The notes: a model not told the origin generated them from the sequence alone. Shown: positions 24,531 to 33,854, counted from the first letter of the stretch. The stretch is DNA of 41,897 nt from Magnetococcales bacterium DCbin2 (GCA_002753615.1 PEAO01000013.1:1-41897), one strand, 5' to 3'. Numbers and translations are program-made.

Positions 24531-25121
24531 ATGCCCAAACAAACAAAAACATACACCAAAATCCTTGAGGCAGCGTTGCCACTATTTGCGGCGTTTGGCT
24601 ACAAGGGTGTCGCCATGCGCGATATCGCCAACACCGTTGGAATTACGGCGGCAGCATTGTATAACCATTTCCCAAACAAGGAAGGTTTATACCTCAAGGC
24701 ACTGGAATATGCCTTTGAGGCCCAGGTGGTGGGGTTGTCGGAAACACTCGGAAAAGCGCGAACGACACACGAACGGCTCACCGCCTTTGTCGGGTTTTGG
24801 GTAGAAACCTTTGGCAGTGATGTCATTCTTCGTGCCCTGTTGCAAAGGGAAATGACCGATGCCGACGAAACCCGATTAGCCTTGTTGGTTCAGCATGTTT
24901 TTCAACCGATCTATGCTGAAGCTGAAAATTTCTTGGTCTCTCTTTCTGGACGATATGACCCTCTGATGTTGTTTACTTCCATAGCCGGATTGGTCATGTA
25001 CCACTTTGAGACCGCCCCTATACGAAAACTTCTTTCTGGTTTTCATCCTGGCCAAGACGAGCATGAAACGCTTATCAAACATGTGACGACACTTTTGGAA
25101 CTAGGAGTTGATATCGCCTAG
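24531..25121 (+). CDS. TetR-family transcriptional regulator
   Basis: 196 residues. The N-terminal DNA-binding domain is typical: ILEAALPLFAAFGYKGVAMRDIANTVGITAAALYNHFPNK split over residues about 11-50, with the helix-turn-helix at MRDIANTVGITAAALYNHF. The C-terminal ligand-binding domain (about 60-196) is all-helical and not diagnostic; it contains FETAPIRKLLSGFHP, seen in regulators of fatty-acid or efflux genes. The regulated genes are not evident: the next gene is a diguanylate cyclase in the same direction, 79 bp away. Confidence 0.9.
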   Translation: MPKQTKTYTKILEAALPLFAAFGYKGVAMRDIANTVGITAAALYNHFPNKEGLYLKALEYAFEAQVVGLSETLGKARTTHERLTAFVGFWVETFGSDVILRALLQREMTDADETRLALLVQHVFQPIYAEAENFLVSLSGRYDPLMLFTSIAGLVMYHFETAPIRKLLSGFHPGQDEHETLIKHVTTLLELGVDIA

Positions 25122-25200
25122 ACTCCCTCCAGTATGGTGAACACAAACCCAAAGGTGGATCGCTTTGCCGTTAATTAACTGAATATTATATGGTTTTTCA

Positions 25201-26187
25201 ATGCGCATACTGGTTATTGACACGCTGACGGATAGTCGGAAATCGCTCGTAGAAATATTGAATTCCATCGATCATTTTGAAGTTACACAAGCTGGGTCTG
25301 CCCAGGAGGTCTATGACCTTTTAGGGATTGGAAAAGATACCGTAGCCCAGATCCCATTGGATCTGATCGTTTTGGATATGGAACTTTCACCACCTGGGGG
25401 ACTTGCAGCCTGCCGTATCATCAAGGAGTCGAACCATCTTAAGGATATCCCCATCATCATACTGATCGGTGATCAGGGTGTGGACAGCCTTGCTTCCGCT
25501 TTTGCGTTTGGAGCCATCGACTATGTGAGAAAACCCGTCGAGAAAATGGATCTATTAACTCGGGTTCATTCGGGGTTGCGCTTGAAAGAGGAAATAGACA
25601 TTCGAAAAGCGCGAGAGCAGGAGTTGTTGGAAGTTACCAAAAAACTGGCATCTGCCAATCAAATTCTGCGGCGTATGGCTTTTTTGGATGGTCTGACGGG
25701 CATTGCCAATCGACGGTTCTTTGATGAAATTTTCCAAAAGGAATGGCGACGAGCCGCACGGTCGCAAAGCACGATCGCCTTGATTTTGATCGACATCGAT
25801 TTTTTTAAATTGTTCAACGATATTTATGGCCACCAAGCTGGAGACGAATGTCTGAAGCAGGTTGCCAAAACCCTTGAGGCTTCTCTGAAGCGGCCTGGAG
25901 ATCACGCCATCCGCTATGGCGGCGAAGAGTTTGCCGTCATTTTAGCCGAAGAAACCAACCTAGAAGGGACATTGAAAGTGGCAGAGAACTTGCGGATCAA
26001 TGTCGCAACCCTTGAAATTCCTCATTTGGGAAATCCTGCCCATGGTCATGTAACCATCAGTGTTGGCGTTGCCCTGGTACAACCTGAAGATGGGACATTA
26101 CCACAATCCCTGGTGATGCACGCCGACAAAGCCCTCTACGAGGCCAAACACCAGGGCCGTAATCGCGTCATCGTCGCTGCGGACTAG
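25201..26187 (+). CDS. Receiver-GGDEF diguanylate cyclase
   Basis: 328 residues. The N-terminal receiver (about 1-125) keeps the phosphoacceptor Asp (IVLDMEL) and the Lys (VRKP). It has only one residue of the usual acidic pair (LVIDTLTD) and Ile-Gly where the switch Thr/Ser is expected (ILIGDQ), so phosphorylation may be weak or absent. A short coiled coil (about 130-155) leads to a GGDEF domain with active motif YGGEEF and the product-inhibition I-site RPGD placed five residues before it. It should make cyclic di-GMP from two GTP with feedback inhibition, in the manner of WspR/PleD. No convincing Shine-Dalgarno site precedes the ATG. A strong terminator follows. Confidence 0.93.
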   Translation: MRILVIDTLTDSRKSLVEILNSIDHFEVTQAGSAQEVYDLLGIGKDTVAQIPLDLIVLDMELSPPGGLAACRIIKESNHLKDIPIIILIGDQGVDSLASAFAFGAIDYVRKPVEKMDLLTRVHSGLRLKEEIDIRKAREQELLEVTKKLASANQILRRMAFLDGLTGIANRRFFDEIFQKEWRRAARSQSTIALILIDIDFFKLFNDIYGHQAGDECLKQVAKTLEASLKRPGDHAIRYGGEEFAVILAEETNLEGTLKVAENLRINVATLEIPHLGNPAHGHVTISVGVALVQPEDGTLPQSLVMHADKALYEAKHQGRNRVIVAAD

Positions 26188-26212
26188 AGTCTATTGCTTA
26201 AATAAAATCATT

Positions 26213-26258
26213 AAAGAAAAAGGGGGTTGTGGAATTATCCCAGGCCCCTTTTTTCTTT
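26213..26258. terminator. Bidirectional Rho-independent terminator
   Basis: An A/G-rich arm (26213-26226, AAAG-A5-G5) pairs with a C/T-rich arm (26245-26258, C4-T6-CTTT) around an 18-nt loop. The T-run on one side and A-run on the other let it serve both the diguanylate cyclase gene (plus) and the convergent chemoreceptor gene (minus). Confidence 0.8.
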
Positions 26259-26271
26259 CAATCACAGAGAC

Positions 26272-26292
26272 ACCGGGGGATCATCCCCCGGT
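26272..26292. repeat. Perfect 10-bp inverted repeat around one central base
   Basis: ACCGGGGGAT (26272-26281) and ATCCCCCGGT (26283-26292) flank a single C. It lies between the terminator and the chemoreceptor stop. It could add a second hairpin to termination on the minus strand, or be a protein-binding palindrome; there is no T-run. Confidence 0.6.
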
Positions 26293-26341
26293 CCACCAAA
26301 ATCACATCGCCAAGCACGACCGCACCAACGATCATTCCAAC

Positions 26342-28405
26342 TCAAAAACTTTCAAATTCATCATCTCCAGACTTTCCGTGGCCCAGATCCAAGTTGGCCC
26401 CTCCAGAGTGATGCGCAACCGAAGTCAACTTCCTCGCCCCACTTTTCGCCCCAACCTTCGAGGAATGCGCAACTTGTACCCTTCCCTGCGACTTCTTGAT
26501 CGACGAATGCCGGTCAACCGCTGGACGCTGCGCACCAATATTAAAATAAGACATCGATTGATTCATCAACTCAGCCTGCGCACTCAACTCCTCCGCCGTC
26601 GCAGCCATCTCTTCAGAGGCCCCCGCATTTTGTTGAATCACCTGATCCAGTTGTTGAATCGCCGTGTTGATCTGGGACGCCCCCTGGTTTTGTTCCTTGC
26701 TGGATATGGCGATCTCCTGAATCAGTTCCGCTGTCCTCTTGATGTCCGGTACCAGCTTCCCAATGATGCTACCCGCCCTTTCAGCCACACCCACGCTTGT
26801 CGTCGATAGTTGGCTGATTTCCCCCGCTGCCGTCTGGCTCCGCTCCGCCAGCTTGCGAACCTCGGCGGCAACCACCGCAAAACCCTTGCCATGCTCACCC
26901 GCACGCGCCGCCTCAATGGCCGCATTCAACGCCAACAAATTAGTCTGACGGGCAATTTCTTCGATGATGCCAATCTTGGAAGCAATTTCCTTCATGGCGC
27001 GTACCGTCTCGCCAACCGCCACCCCACCCGCCTCAGCATCCTTGGCGGCATTGCTGGCAATCGTCTGCGTTTCCGTCGCATTATCGGTATTCTGTTGGAC
27101 ATTGGAAACCATCTGTTCCATCGCCGCAGAAGTCTCCTCGATCGATGCCGCCTGTTGCGTCGATCTTTGGGAAAGATCTTGCGAAGAATCCGAAATCTGT
27201 TTGCTCCCCGTCGCCACCTGATCGGACGCATTACTCAACTCACCGATCACATGTTTCAGATGCTCCACCATCTTGTTCATCGCATGGACCAACTGCCCCA
27301 CTTCATCTTTCTGATTCAACTCCAACGTTTGCGTCAAATCACCCTGCGCAACCTTCTCCACAAACCCAAGACCCATGAGAACGGGCCGTACCACCGACCG
27401 CGGAATCACAATGGTCAGGAAAATCCCAATGAATATCGCCAACAAAGTAACGGTCATCACGATGGACTTGGTGTGGATCGCCCCCTCCAACATGCTCTTT
27501 TCAGACAAAATGTTCTCGGAGGTCTTAGTAATGACCTCTTCAAAGATTCCTTTGACTTCCTTGAGGGCAACCTGGGTTTCGGCAGCAAAAATGTTTTCCG
27601 CTTCCTTTTTCCCCTCCAAGTTCTCACGCGCCTTGGTCTGCATCTTATCCAAAATACCCCGAACCTCAGCCAGGGAGGGTACTACCAAATCCTGATAAAG
27701 CTTGAGGGCGGTTTCACGGTCGCCTGCTTTCAATGCCACATTGATCTTTTCCCCGGCACCATGAAGCTTGTTATGCGCTGGTTCGGCAGCATCCAGCAAA
27801 TTCCCCAGTTCCCCATCCGATTGGCGCATCCCTTTTCCGGCGGCCCCGTACATAAACTGACCTAATCCACACTTGGTCGGGTCGAATTGCACCTTGACTT
27901 CATTTTGTCCCAATAAAATCGATTCCTGAACCTTGCCAACCCAGACCAAATGATCCACAACCCTCTGACTCAAAAACTCAGGTAGCTTGGCGTCGGCCCG
28001 TTTGAATACCTTGGCAATTTTATCCGCCGATTCATGCAGCATCTGGTGCGGCTTCTCGACGGCTGCCAGTAAAGGTGCCAAAATAGGGACCAGCTCCTCC
28101 GCTTTCTTCCGCCCCTCCCCATAGTACCACTTGCCAAAACCACACTGTTTGGGGTCCAACTGTACATCCAAATCCTTAACGGTGGGGTCATTGATAAAAG
28201 CACTCACCTTGTTGACCCAGTTCAGATGGTCCACTTCACGTTGAAGAATTTCACCACGAAGCCTGTTACCCTCAGCAACCACCATGCCGTTACCGACGAT
28301 CTCACCAATGCCACTGACGGACCATGCCCCAGTCATAATGATCAGTAATAAAACAATACCTATCCCTATACCAACTTTCTTCCCGATTGAAAGATTTTTC
28401 CACAT
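26342..28405 (-). CDS. Methyl-accepting chemotaxis protein with tandem CZB domains
   Basis: 687 residues; AGGGG lies 8 nt before the ATG. TM1 is at 12-30 and TM2 at about 315-335, then a HAMP domain and a cytoplasmic signalling domain with the hairpin tip [22 protein letters not shown]. The region between the membrane segments holds two copies of a chemoreceptor zinc-binding (CZB) domain. Copy 1 has H60, C88 ([12 protein letters not shown]), H120 and H124; copy 2 has H152, C179 ([10 protein letters not shown]), H211 and H215. This is the 3-His/1-Cys ligand set of known CZB domains. The C-terminus ends EFESF, matching the aromatic-x-x-aromatic pentapeptide that tethers CheR/CheB. CZB domains are mostly cytoplasmic, so this placement is unusual. 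Zinc or hypochlorous acid sensing is the likely role. Confidence 0.93.
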   Translation of the reverse strand: MWKNLSIGKKVGIGIGIVLLLIIMTGAWSVSGIGEIVGNGMVVAEGNRLRGEILQREVDHLNWVNKVSAFINDPTVKDLDVQLDPKQCGFGKWYYGEGRKKAEELVPILAPLLAAVEKPHQMLHESADKIAKVFKRADAKLPEFLSQRVVDHLVWVGKVQESILLGQNEVKVQFDPTKCGLGQFMYGAAGKGMRQSDGELGNLLDAAEPAHNKLHGAGEKINVALKAGDRETALKLYQDLVVPSLAEVRGILDKMQTKARENLEGKKEAENIFAAETQVALKEVKGIFEEVITKTSENILSEKSMLEGAIHTKSIVMTVTLLAIFIGIFLTIVIPRSVVRPVLMGLGFVEKVAQGDLTQTLELNQKDEVGQLVHAMNKMVEHLKHVIGELSNASDQVATGSKQISDSSQDLSQRSTQQAASIEETSAAMEQMVSNVQQNTDNATETQTIASNAAKDAEAGGVAVGETVRAMKEIASKIGIIEEIARQTNLLALNAAIEAARAGEHGKGFAVVAAEVRKLAERSQTAAGEISQLSTTSVGVAERAGSIIGKLVPDIKRTAELIQEIAISSKEQNQGASQINTAIQQLDQVIQQNAGASEEMAATAEELSAQAELMNQSMSYFNIGAQRPAVDRHSSIKKSQGRVQVAHSSKVGAKSGARKLTSVAHHSGGANLDLGHGKSGDDEFESF

Positions 28406-28546
28406 AGTAATCCCCTAAATGACAAAATAGCACCATGATCCATCCCCCGGTAAAGGGAAGAATAACACAACCACAGCCCCAGTAAACGCCCTATGCCATC
28501 GGAAACGAAACTTGTTGAAAATAAAAGTCCTGACAAACACTCCCCA

Positions 28547-29191
28547 TTATCCAAGAATTTCGGCCACAGGTTTAAAAGTACGCCGATGATGCGGGGTCAC
28601 GCCATAGGCAAGCAAGGCTTTTCGATGCCCCTGAGTTGGGTAACCCATGTTGCGCTCCCAACCGTACCCAGGACATTCTTCAGCCAAAGTGCGCATAATG
28701 CGATCACGAGTCTCTTTGGCAACCACGGAAGCGGCGGCAATACTCGCGGAAATACCATCGCCACCCTTCAACGCCATGGCGGGGATGGGACATAATTCCA
28801 GCAAGTCACGACCATCAATCAGGAGAAAAGAAGGGGATAACGAAAGTGCCTCCACGGCACGTTTCATCGCAAGGAGACTGGCGCGGCGTATGTTAAGATT
28901 ATCGATTTCGGTCACATCCGACTGACCCACACCCACGGAGACCGCGACCTGGTAAATCATCGCCTCCAACCGACCCCGTTGATCCGAAGTCAACCGTTTG
29001 GAGTCATCCAAACCAGGGAGATTCAAAGCCAAAGGCAAGTCCGGTGGCAAAATCACCGCCGCCGCCACCACCGGTCCCGCCAAAGGCCCACGGCCCGCTT
29101 CGTCTATACCACAAACGTGAGCGTTTCCTGCACGCCAAAGACCAACCTCAATGTCCAGGTCTGGCCTCTTTCTTACAGCCACACGTTCCAT
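28547..29191 (-). CDS. rnhB: Ribonuclease HII
   Basis: 214 residues. The family signature CGIDEAGRGPLAGPVVAAAV supplies the first Asp and Glu of the catalytic DEDD set. The others are the Asp of LIDGRD and an Asp/Glu in the VVAKETRDRIM region. It removes ribonucleotides from DNA and RNA from RNA-DNA hybrids in the cytoplasm. It follows rplS at a short distance on the same strand, a common arrangement in Proteobacteria. The chemoreceptor gene lies 141 bp downstream. Confidence 0.95.
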   Translation of the reverse strand: MERVAVRKRPDLDIEVGLWRAGNAHVCGIDEAGRGPLAGPVVAAAVILPPDLPLALNLPGLDDSKRLTSDQRGRLEAMIYQVAVSVGVGQSDVTEIDNLNIRRASLLAMKRAVEALSLSPSFLLIDGRDLLELCPIPAMALKGGDGISASIAAASVVAKETRDRIMRTLAEECPGYGWERNMGYPTQGHRKALLAYGVTPHHRRTFKPVAEILG

Positions 29192-29247
29192 ATGGTATCA
29201 TCCGTACAGGCGGCAAAATACCGCCGCCCATCGACAAAACATGGAAC

Positions 29248-29595
29248 CTACCAATCACGTTTTTCCTTGATGCGCGTCGCTTTGCCGGTACGATCGCGGA
29301 GATAATACAGCTTGGAGCGGCGCACATCCCCCTGACGAACACGCTCAATTTTGGCCAGCTTGGGAGAATGCAGGGGAAACACCCGCTCCACCCCCTCGCC
29401 AAAAGAAACTTTGCGTACCGTAAACGTGGAACGAAATCCCGCGTTGTGACGCCCGATGCACACACCTTCAAAAATCTGCACCCGCGCACGTCCACCTTCC
29501 TCAACCTTCACGTGAACACGAAGCGTGTCCCCGGGACGAAAAACTGGGGGGCTGGTTTTGGTTTGGGCTTGTTCAAACTTCATCATTTCATTCAT
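29248..29595 (-). CDS. rplS: 50S ribosomal protein L19
   Basis: 115 residues from ATG 29595, chosen because AGGAA lies 5 nt upstream and the N-terminus then aligns with the usual L19 start; an in-frame GTG at 29613 is less likely. Diagnostic blocks are [34 protein letters not shown] (read in two parts) and [12 protein letters not shown], with [18 protein letters not shown] at the end. It sits at the 30S/50S interface of the ribosome. It is part of the rpsP-rimM-trmD-rplS operon. Confidence 0.97.
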   Translation of the reverse strand: MNEMMKFEQAQTKTSPPVFRPGDTLRVHVKVEEGGRARVQIFEGVCIGRHNAGFRSTFTVRKVSFGEGVERVFPLHSPKLAKIERVRQGDVRRSKLYYLRDRTGKATRIKEKRDW

Positions 29596-29695
29596 GGCTT
29601 CCTGTCCCGCCACTGCCGACCGTTGATCTTATCCGCATAACTCCATGAAAAGAGGGTCCGGCACTGCTTTTCATTTCGGAATTCAAGTTCATACC

Positions 29696-30517
29696 TTACA
29701 CACTTTGCTCTTTTCCATCCGGGAGTTCTCCCTCCCGCACATCCCATTGTGCCACATCCTGCTTCAAAGCCATCCACAGACGGCGTTCTTCTTTGGTCAA
29801 CCGCGCCGATTCCAGCAGATCAGGCCGACGAACCCAGGTACGTAACATCGCCTGCCGTCTGCGCCAACCGGCAATCGCCCCATGATTCCCAGACAACAAC
29901 ACCTGCGGTACATCCATCCTCTCCGTCTTTTCCCCACTTCCACCACGTCCACCCGCACCACGCCAGGAGGCTGGCCGGGTATAGTGGGGATGGTCCAACA
30001 ACCCATGGTAAAACGAATCGTTGCGGTAGCTCTCCGCATCGCCCAAGACCCCAGGGACCAACCGAGCCGACGCATCCAATACCGCCATGGCGGCAATTTC
30101 TCCACCGGTCAGGACAAAATCTCCCAAAGAGATTTCCTCATCCACATACCGCGTCACAAACCGCTCATCCACCCCCTCATAATGACCACAAACCAAAACC
30201 ACATGGCCATAGCCACCCAGACGAACGGCATCCCCCTGACCAAACCGGTTCCCCTGGGGCGACAGATAGACGACTCGCGCTTCGCGCCAGCCCTCGATGC
30301 TCAACAGGGCATTCTCCAACACATCCGCCTTGAGAACCATCCCCGGACCACCACCAAACGAGGCATCATCCACCGTCCGATGCCGGTCACCAGCAAAATC
30401 GCGCAGGGCAACCAGGGCAATCTCCAAATGACGATTCTTCACCGCCCTGCCCAGTATGGAATGGCCCACAACCCCAGAAAACATCTCCGGGAAAAGGGTC
30501 ACGATACTAAACCGCAT
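29696..30517 (-). CDS. trmD: tRNA (guanine37-N1)-methyltransferase TrmD
   Basis: 273 residues from ATG 30517; a GTG directly before it is the alternative. The trefoil-knot SPOUT fold shows FSIVTLFPEMF, DDASFGGGPGMV, LVCGHYEGVDERF and SLGDFVLTGGEIAAM, followed by PQVLLSGNHGAIAGWRRRQA in the C-terminal domain. It methylates G37 next to the anticodon and prevents +1 frameshifting. The C-terminal tail after residue 250 is longer and more acidic than in many homologues. A 101-nt gap to rplS contains a small hairpin. Confidence 0.97.
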   Translation of the reverse strand: MRFSIVTLFPEMFSGVVGHSILGRAVKNRHLEIALVALRDFAGDRHRTVDDASFGGGPGMVLKADVLENALLSIEGWREARVVYLSPQGNRFGQGDAVRLGGYGHVVLVCGHYEGVDERFVTRYVDEEISLGDFVLTGGEIAAMAVLDASARLVPGVLGDAESYRNDSFYHGLLDHPHYTRPASWRGAGGRGGSGEKTERMDVPQVLLSGNHGAIAGWRRRQAMLRTWVRRPDLLESARLTKEERRLWMALKQDVAQWDVREGELPDGKEQSV

Positions 30518-30542
30518 CACCTTGACCCCACGGACACGCCCC

Positions 30543-31169
30543 CTAAATCATACCAGGGAGAGGATTGACGGTAATGACCCTGCGTTCATCATCCACGGCA
30601 TCGACAAACTCGCCGACGAAGGGGACCAACACCTCCTGCCCCGCTTCATCCACGATGGCCATGACATCCTGGGCACCGGTTTCAAACAGATGATCCACGC
30701 GGCCCAAAAGATGACCCGCCCGATCAACCACCGTCATCCCCACCAGATCAGCCCAATAATAATGATCCTGGTCACACGCAGGCAGTTGCTCCCTAAGTAT
30801 CCAGATGGGAGACCCGGCCAGTGCTGCCGCTTGATCACGGTCGGCGACATCCCGCAGGCTGGCAATCAAACCTTTCCCATGGGCTTTGCACCAAAGAACC
30901 TCACGGGCAATTTTTTCGCCCTCCGCACCCCCCAACCACCACGTATCCCACCGACCCAAATCCACAGGATCGCTCATGGCGGAATAGACCTTCATCGCCC
31001 CCTGCACACCAAACGGGCCGACGATTTGCCCCACCTTCAACCATCGTTCACCAAGCGGTGCGCCACGGGAACCAGACTGAAACCCGGAGGCCACCACCGG
31101 CGACCGCCGCGAATCCGACACGTCGAAAGATACCCGAGGAGACGCCAAAAATCTTTGGGGATCGTTCAA
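30543..31169 (-). CDS. rimM: 16S rRNA processing protein RimM
   Basis: 208 residues if it begins at the TTG at 31169, which overlaps the rpsP stop as TTGA and would couple translation. The N-terminal RimM barrel starts only at WLKVGQIVGPFGVQGAMKVY (about 43-62). The first 40 residues are therefore an extra, Ser/Arg-rich extension; a downstream GTG may be the real start. The PRC-barrel half is DHYYWADLVGMTVVD and LVPFVGEFVDAVD. RimM binds S19 and helps mature the 30S subunit. Confidence 0.92.
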   Translation of the reverse strand: MNDPQRFLASPRVSFDVSDSRRSPVVASGFQSGSRGAPLGERWLKVGQIVGPFGVQGAMKVYSAMSDPVDLGRWDTWWLGGAEGEKIAREVLWCKAHGKGLIASLRDVADRDQAAALAGSPIWILREQLPACDQDHYYWADLVGMTVVDRAGHLLGRVDHLFETGAQDVMAIVDEAGQEVLVPFVGEFVDAVDDERRVITVNPLPGMI

Positions 31170-31420
31170 GCCGGGGCCACGGCTTCAGTGCCCACTTTCA
31201 ACAGCTTGGCCATTGGCGGCGAAGGTTGCGCCCCCACACTCAGCCAATGGTTGACCCGATCCATGTCCAGATCAAGCCCTCCCGCCTCCTTGTGGGGATC
31301 AAACGTACCCAGCTTTTCCAAAAAGCGACCATCCCTGGGCATCTGGGAGTCCGCCGCGACGACCGCGTAAAAGGCCCTTTTCTTTGAACCCCGACGTTGC
31401 AACCTGATACGTACCGCCAT
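31166..31420 (-). CDS. rpsP: 30S ribosomal protein S16
   Basis: 84 residues, the full length expected. It begins MAVRIRLQRRGSKKRAFY and contains DGRFLEKLGTFDP, both diagnostic for S16. It is the first gene of the rpsP-rimM-trmD-rplS run and has its own sigma-70-like promoter between it and ffh. Confidence 0.97.
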   Translation of the reverse strand: MAVRIRLQRRGSKKRAFYAVVAADSQMPRDGRFLEKLGTFDPHKEAGGLDLDMDRVNHWLSVGAQPSPPMAKLLKVGTEAVAPA

Positions 31421-31508
31421 GTTATCAATCGTCCTCTCAATAGTGCCGGTCCCCGCAATGGATACCGTGAAGTTTCAAACAAACTGAAATAAGGTACAAA
31501 AACGTCGC

Positions 31509-31537
31509 ATTATGTTGACAGTAACTCAGAAAGTCAA
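31509..31537 (-). promoter_or_regulatory. rpsP: Sigma-70-type promoter of the rpsP operon
   Basis: On the minus strand TTGACT (31537-31532) and CATAAT (31514-31509) are separated by exactly 17 bp, each matching consensus at 5/6. The site starts just after the ffh stop (31540) and lies about 90 bp before the rpsP ATG. It would drive rpsP-rimM-trmD-rplS apart from ffh. Confidence 0.7.
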
Positions 31538-31539
31538 GC

Positions 31540-32946
31540 CTATCTCTTTGGCCCCAATCCCGGAAGCTTCAGTCCTCCAAGCCCCCCCAGGTTCAAGCCT
31601 TTGGGTAACCCCAACCCGGAGAGCGCACCACGCAGCCCCCCTTTGCCACCCATCTTACCAAGCGTTTTCATCATCTTCTGCATTTCCACAAATTGCTTGA
31701 GCAATCGGTTGATATCCTGCACACTCGTCCCCGAACCCATGGCCACGCGCCGTTTTCGGGATGCATTGAGCAATTGATGTTTGCGGCGTTCCTGGGGTGT
31801 CATCGACAAAATAATGGCCTCAATGTGCTTGAGCTGGTTTTCATCACCATCCATCGCCCTCCCCTTCATCGCCTGCTTGACCCCTGGAATCATCGCCATC
31901 AGATCGCTCAACGGACCCATCTTTTTAATCTGCTGCAACTGCACCAGGAAATCATCCAACGTAAAAGATGACGACAACATCTTCTCCTGAAGCTTGGCTG
32001 CCTCCAGGAAATCGACCTTTTCCATGGCCGTTTCCACCAGACTGACCACATCACCCATCCCCAAAATACGCGATGCAATCCGATCGGGATGAAAAGGTTC
32101 CAAACCCGACAAGGTTTCCCCCGTACCCAAAAACTTGATAGGTTTTCCGGTCACATGCCGGATGGACAAGGCGGCACCACCACGCGCATCACCATCGGTC
32201 TTGGAGAGAATCACACCCGTGATATCCAGCCGTTCATTGAAACTACGGGCGATCCCTACGGCATCCTGACCCGTCATCGCATCGGCCACCAATAAAATCT
32301 CCAGTGGATCCAGCAACCTCTTAATATCTTCCAGCTCCTGCATCAGGTCATCATCCACATGCAAACGACCTGCGGTATCCAAAAACAAAATATCCTGACC
32401 ACCGCGCCGCGCCGCTTCCAAAGCCTGTTGGGCGATATCACGCGGATCGGCATCGGGCCGTCCGGGAAAGACATCGACCCCCGCCTCCCGGCCCACCGTC
32501 GCCAATTGCTCCATGGCCGCCGGTCGGTAAACGTCCAGCGAGGCCAACAAACTTTTTTTCTGGTGCCGATCCAACAACCGCTTGGCAAGCTTGGCCGTTG
32601 TCGTTGTTTTCCCCGATCCCTGCAACCCCACCATCATCACCACCACCGGTGGTTGCGCCGCCAAGTTCAACTGTTCGTTGCGCTCCCCCATGATGGCGAC
32701 CAATTCATCATGCACTACCTTGATGACCTGCTGACCCGGCGTTAAGGAATTGAGTACCTTCTGCCCCGAAGCCTCATCCTTGACCCTGGCGATAAACGAT
32801 TTAACCACCGATAAATGGACATCCGCCTCCAACAAGGCACGCCGCACCTCACGCAGGGCATCCTCCATGTTTTTTTCACTCAAAGACCCCTGACCCTTCA
32901 ATGTTTTGAAGACTTGATCCAGTCGATCTGAAAGCGCATCAAACAT
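31540..32946 (-). CDS. ffh: Signal recognition particle protein Ffh (SRP54)
   Basis: 468 residues with the full N, G and M domain order. GTPase motifs are GLQGSGKTTTTAKLAKR (G1), DTAGR (G3) and SKTDGDARGG (G4). The methionine-rich M domain begins near residue 325 and includes GSGTSVQDINRLLKQF, the helix-turn-helix that binds 4.5S RNA. The C-terminus is a Gly/Leu-rich tail with repeated GLGGL-type words. It binds signal sequences of nascent membrane proteins and hands the ribosome to FtsY. It stands directly upstream of rpsP, the standard gene order in Proteobacteria. Confidence 0.97.
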   Translation of the reverse strand: MFDALSDRLDQVFKTLKGQGSLSEKNMEDALREVRRALLEADVHLSVVKSFIARVKDEASGQKVLNSLTPGQQVIKVVHDELVAIMGERNEQLNLAAQPPVVVMMVGLQGSGKTTTTAKLAKRLLDRHQKKSLLASLDVYRPAAMEQLATVGREAGVDVFPGRPDADPRDIAQQALEAARRGGQDILFLDTAGRLHVDDDLMQELEDIKRLLDPLEILLVADAMTGQDAVGIARSFNERLDITGVILSKTDGDARGGAALSIRHVTGKPIKFLGTGETLSGLEPFHPDRIASRILGMGDVVSLVETAMEKVDFLEAAKLQEKMLSSSFTLDDFLVQLQQIKKMGPLSDLMAMIPGVKQAMKGRAMDGDENQLKHIEAIILSMTPQERRKHQLLNASRKRRVAMGSGTSVQDINRLLKQFVEMQKMMKTLGKMGGKGGLRGALSGLGLPKGLNLGGLGGLKLPGLGPKR

Positions 32947-33002
32947 GTTTGTATCTCCCTATACCCCAACAAAACCCAACCGCGCACAAAAAAAGGTCCA
33001 AC

Positions 33003-33854
33003 TCAAGCGTCCTGCGTCACTGGCAGCCCCAACACACGCCACTCCGCTATGGACCCATCGTAAAGCCGTACCTTCTTATATCCAAGATGCAGCAGCAACA
33101 ACCAAGTGTGGGCGGCACGATGTGCCGTTTCGCAATACAAAACCACATCTTTGTCCACATCCGAGATCCCAAGACGACGTAACGGCTCCGTGATGCCATC
33201 CAGTTTTTTGAGCCATAGATCCTTGGGACCCGCAAGACTTTGGGTCCAATCATAGTGAACCGCCCCCCGAATATGTCCCCTGGGGCCACGCAGCGTCAAA
33301 CCCTGATATTCCTTGGATGATCGGGTATCCACCAGAATGGCCTCCTGCCGTCCCTCGGAAATGGCCAAAACCTCTTCATATTCCGCCAACCACCGCGTAT
33401 CCAAAGAGCCATGGAACGTGACCCCGGCAACACTGACCGCTCCCGATTCTCGCGGACGATTCTGAGAATACCAAAGCGACAAACCACCATCCAATACCCC
33501 TTTGAATCCGGTATGCCCCAAAGAGGCCAACGTCCACAAAAGACGGGCCGCATCCAAACCGCCTGTCAAATCATAAGCAACCACCGGGGTCGTGGCATCG
33601 ATTCCCAAGCGGCCAAACTCACGCGCCAAATCGACCGGATCCGCCATGACCCCCGGAACGTCATTGCGCTTGGTCACCAGTTTGCCATAGGCAATCTGCA
33701 ATGCGCCGGGAATGTGAACTTGGTGATAATATTGTTCCCCATCCACCTGTACCACGCGCAATCGGGGATCTCCCAAGACGGTTTCCAACCAATCGGCGGT
33801 TACAAACCCCATGGTCGCTGGATAGGAATATTCGGCATCAACTGTGGTCGTCAT
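33003..33854 (-). CDS. Sulfurtransferase with two rhodanese domains
   Basis: 283 residues from the ATG at 33854; a further in-frame ATG at 33932 would add 26 residues without family resemblance. The first rhodanese domain (starting MGFVTADWLETVLGDP) has YDLTGGLDAARLLW where a catalytic loop would be and no Cys, as is usual for the structural half. The second domain has the active Cys in VLYCETAHRAAHTW. This arrangement is that of thiosulfate or 3-mercaptopyruvate sulfurtransferases. The loop CETAHRA differs from the CGSGVTA or CG(T/S)GVTA of mercaptopyruvate enzymes, so the sulfur donor is uncertain. It lies 56 bp before ffh on the same strand. Confidence 0.88.
   Translation of the reverse strand: MTTTVDAEYSYPATMGFVTADWLETVLGDPRLRVVQVDGEQYYHQVHIPGALQIAYGKLVTKRNDVPGVMADPVDLAREFGRLGIDATTPVVAYDLTGGLDAARLLWTLASLGHTGFKGVLDGGLSLWYSQNRPRESGAVSVAGVTFHGSLDTRWLAEYEEVLAISEGRQEAILVDTRSSKEYQGLTLRGPRGHIRGAVHYDWTQSLAGPKDLWLKKLDGITEPLRRLGISDVDKDVVLYCETAHRAAHTWLLLLHLGYKKVRLYDGSIAEWRVLGLPVTQDA

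Noticed and set aside
26810-27865. 351-residue ORF antisense to the chemoreceptor
   Set aside because: It is Arg/His/Leu-rich and wholly inside a well-supported chemoreceptor gene; it carries no motif.
29645-29674. ATGAAAAG/CTTTTCAT hairpin between trmD and rplS as an attenuator
   Set aside because: Only 8 bp and AT-rich, with a 14-nt loop; possible but not distinguishable from chance.
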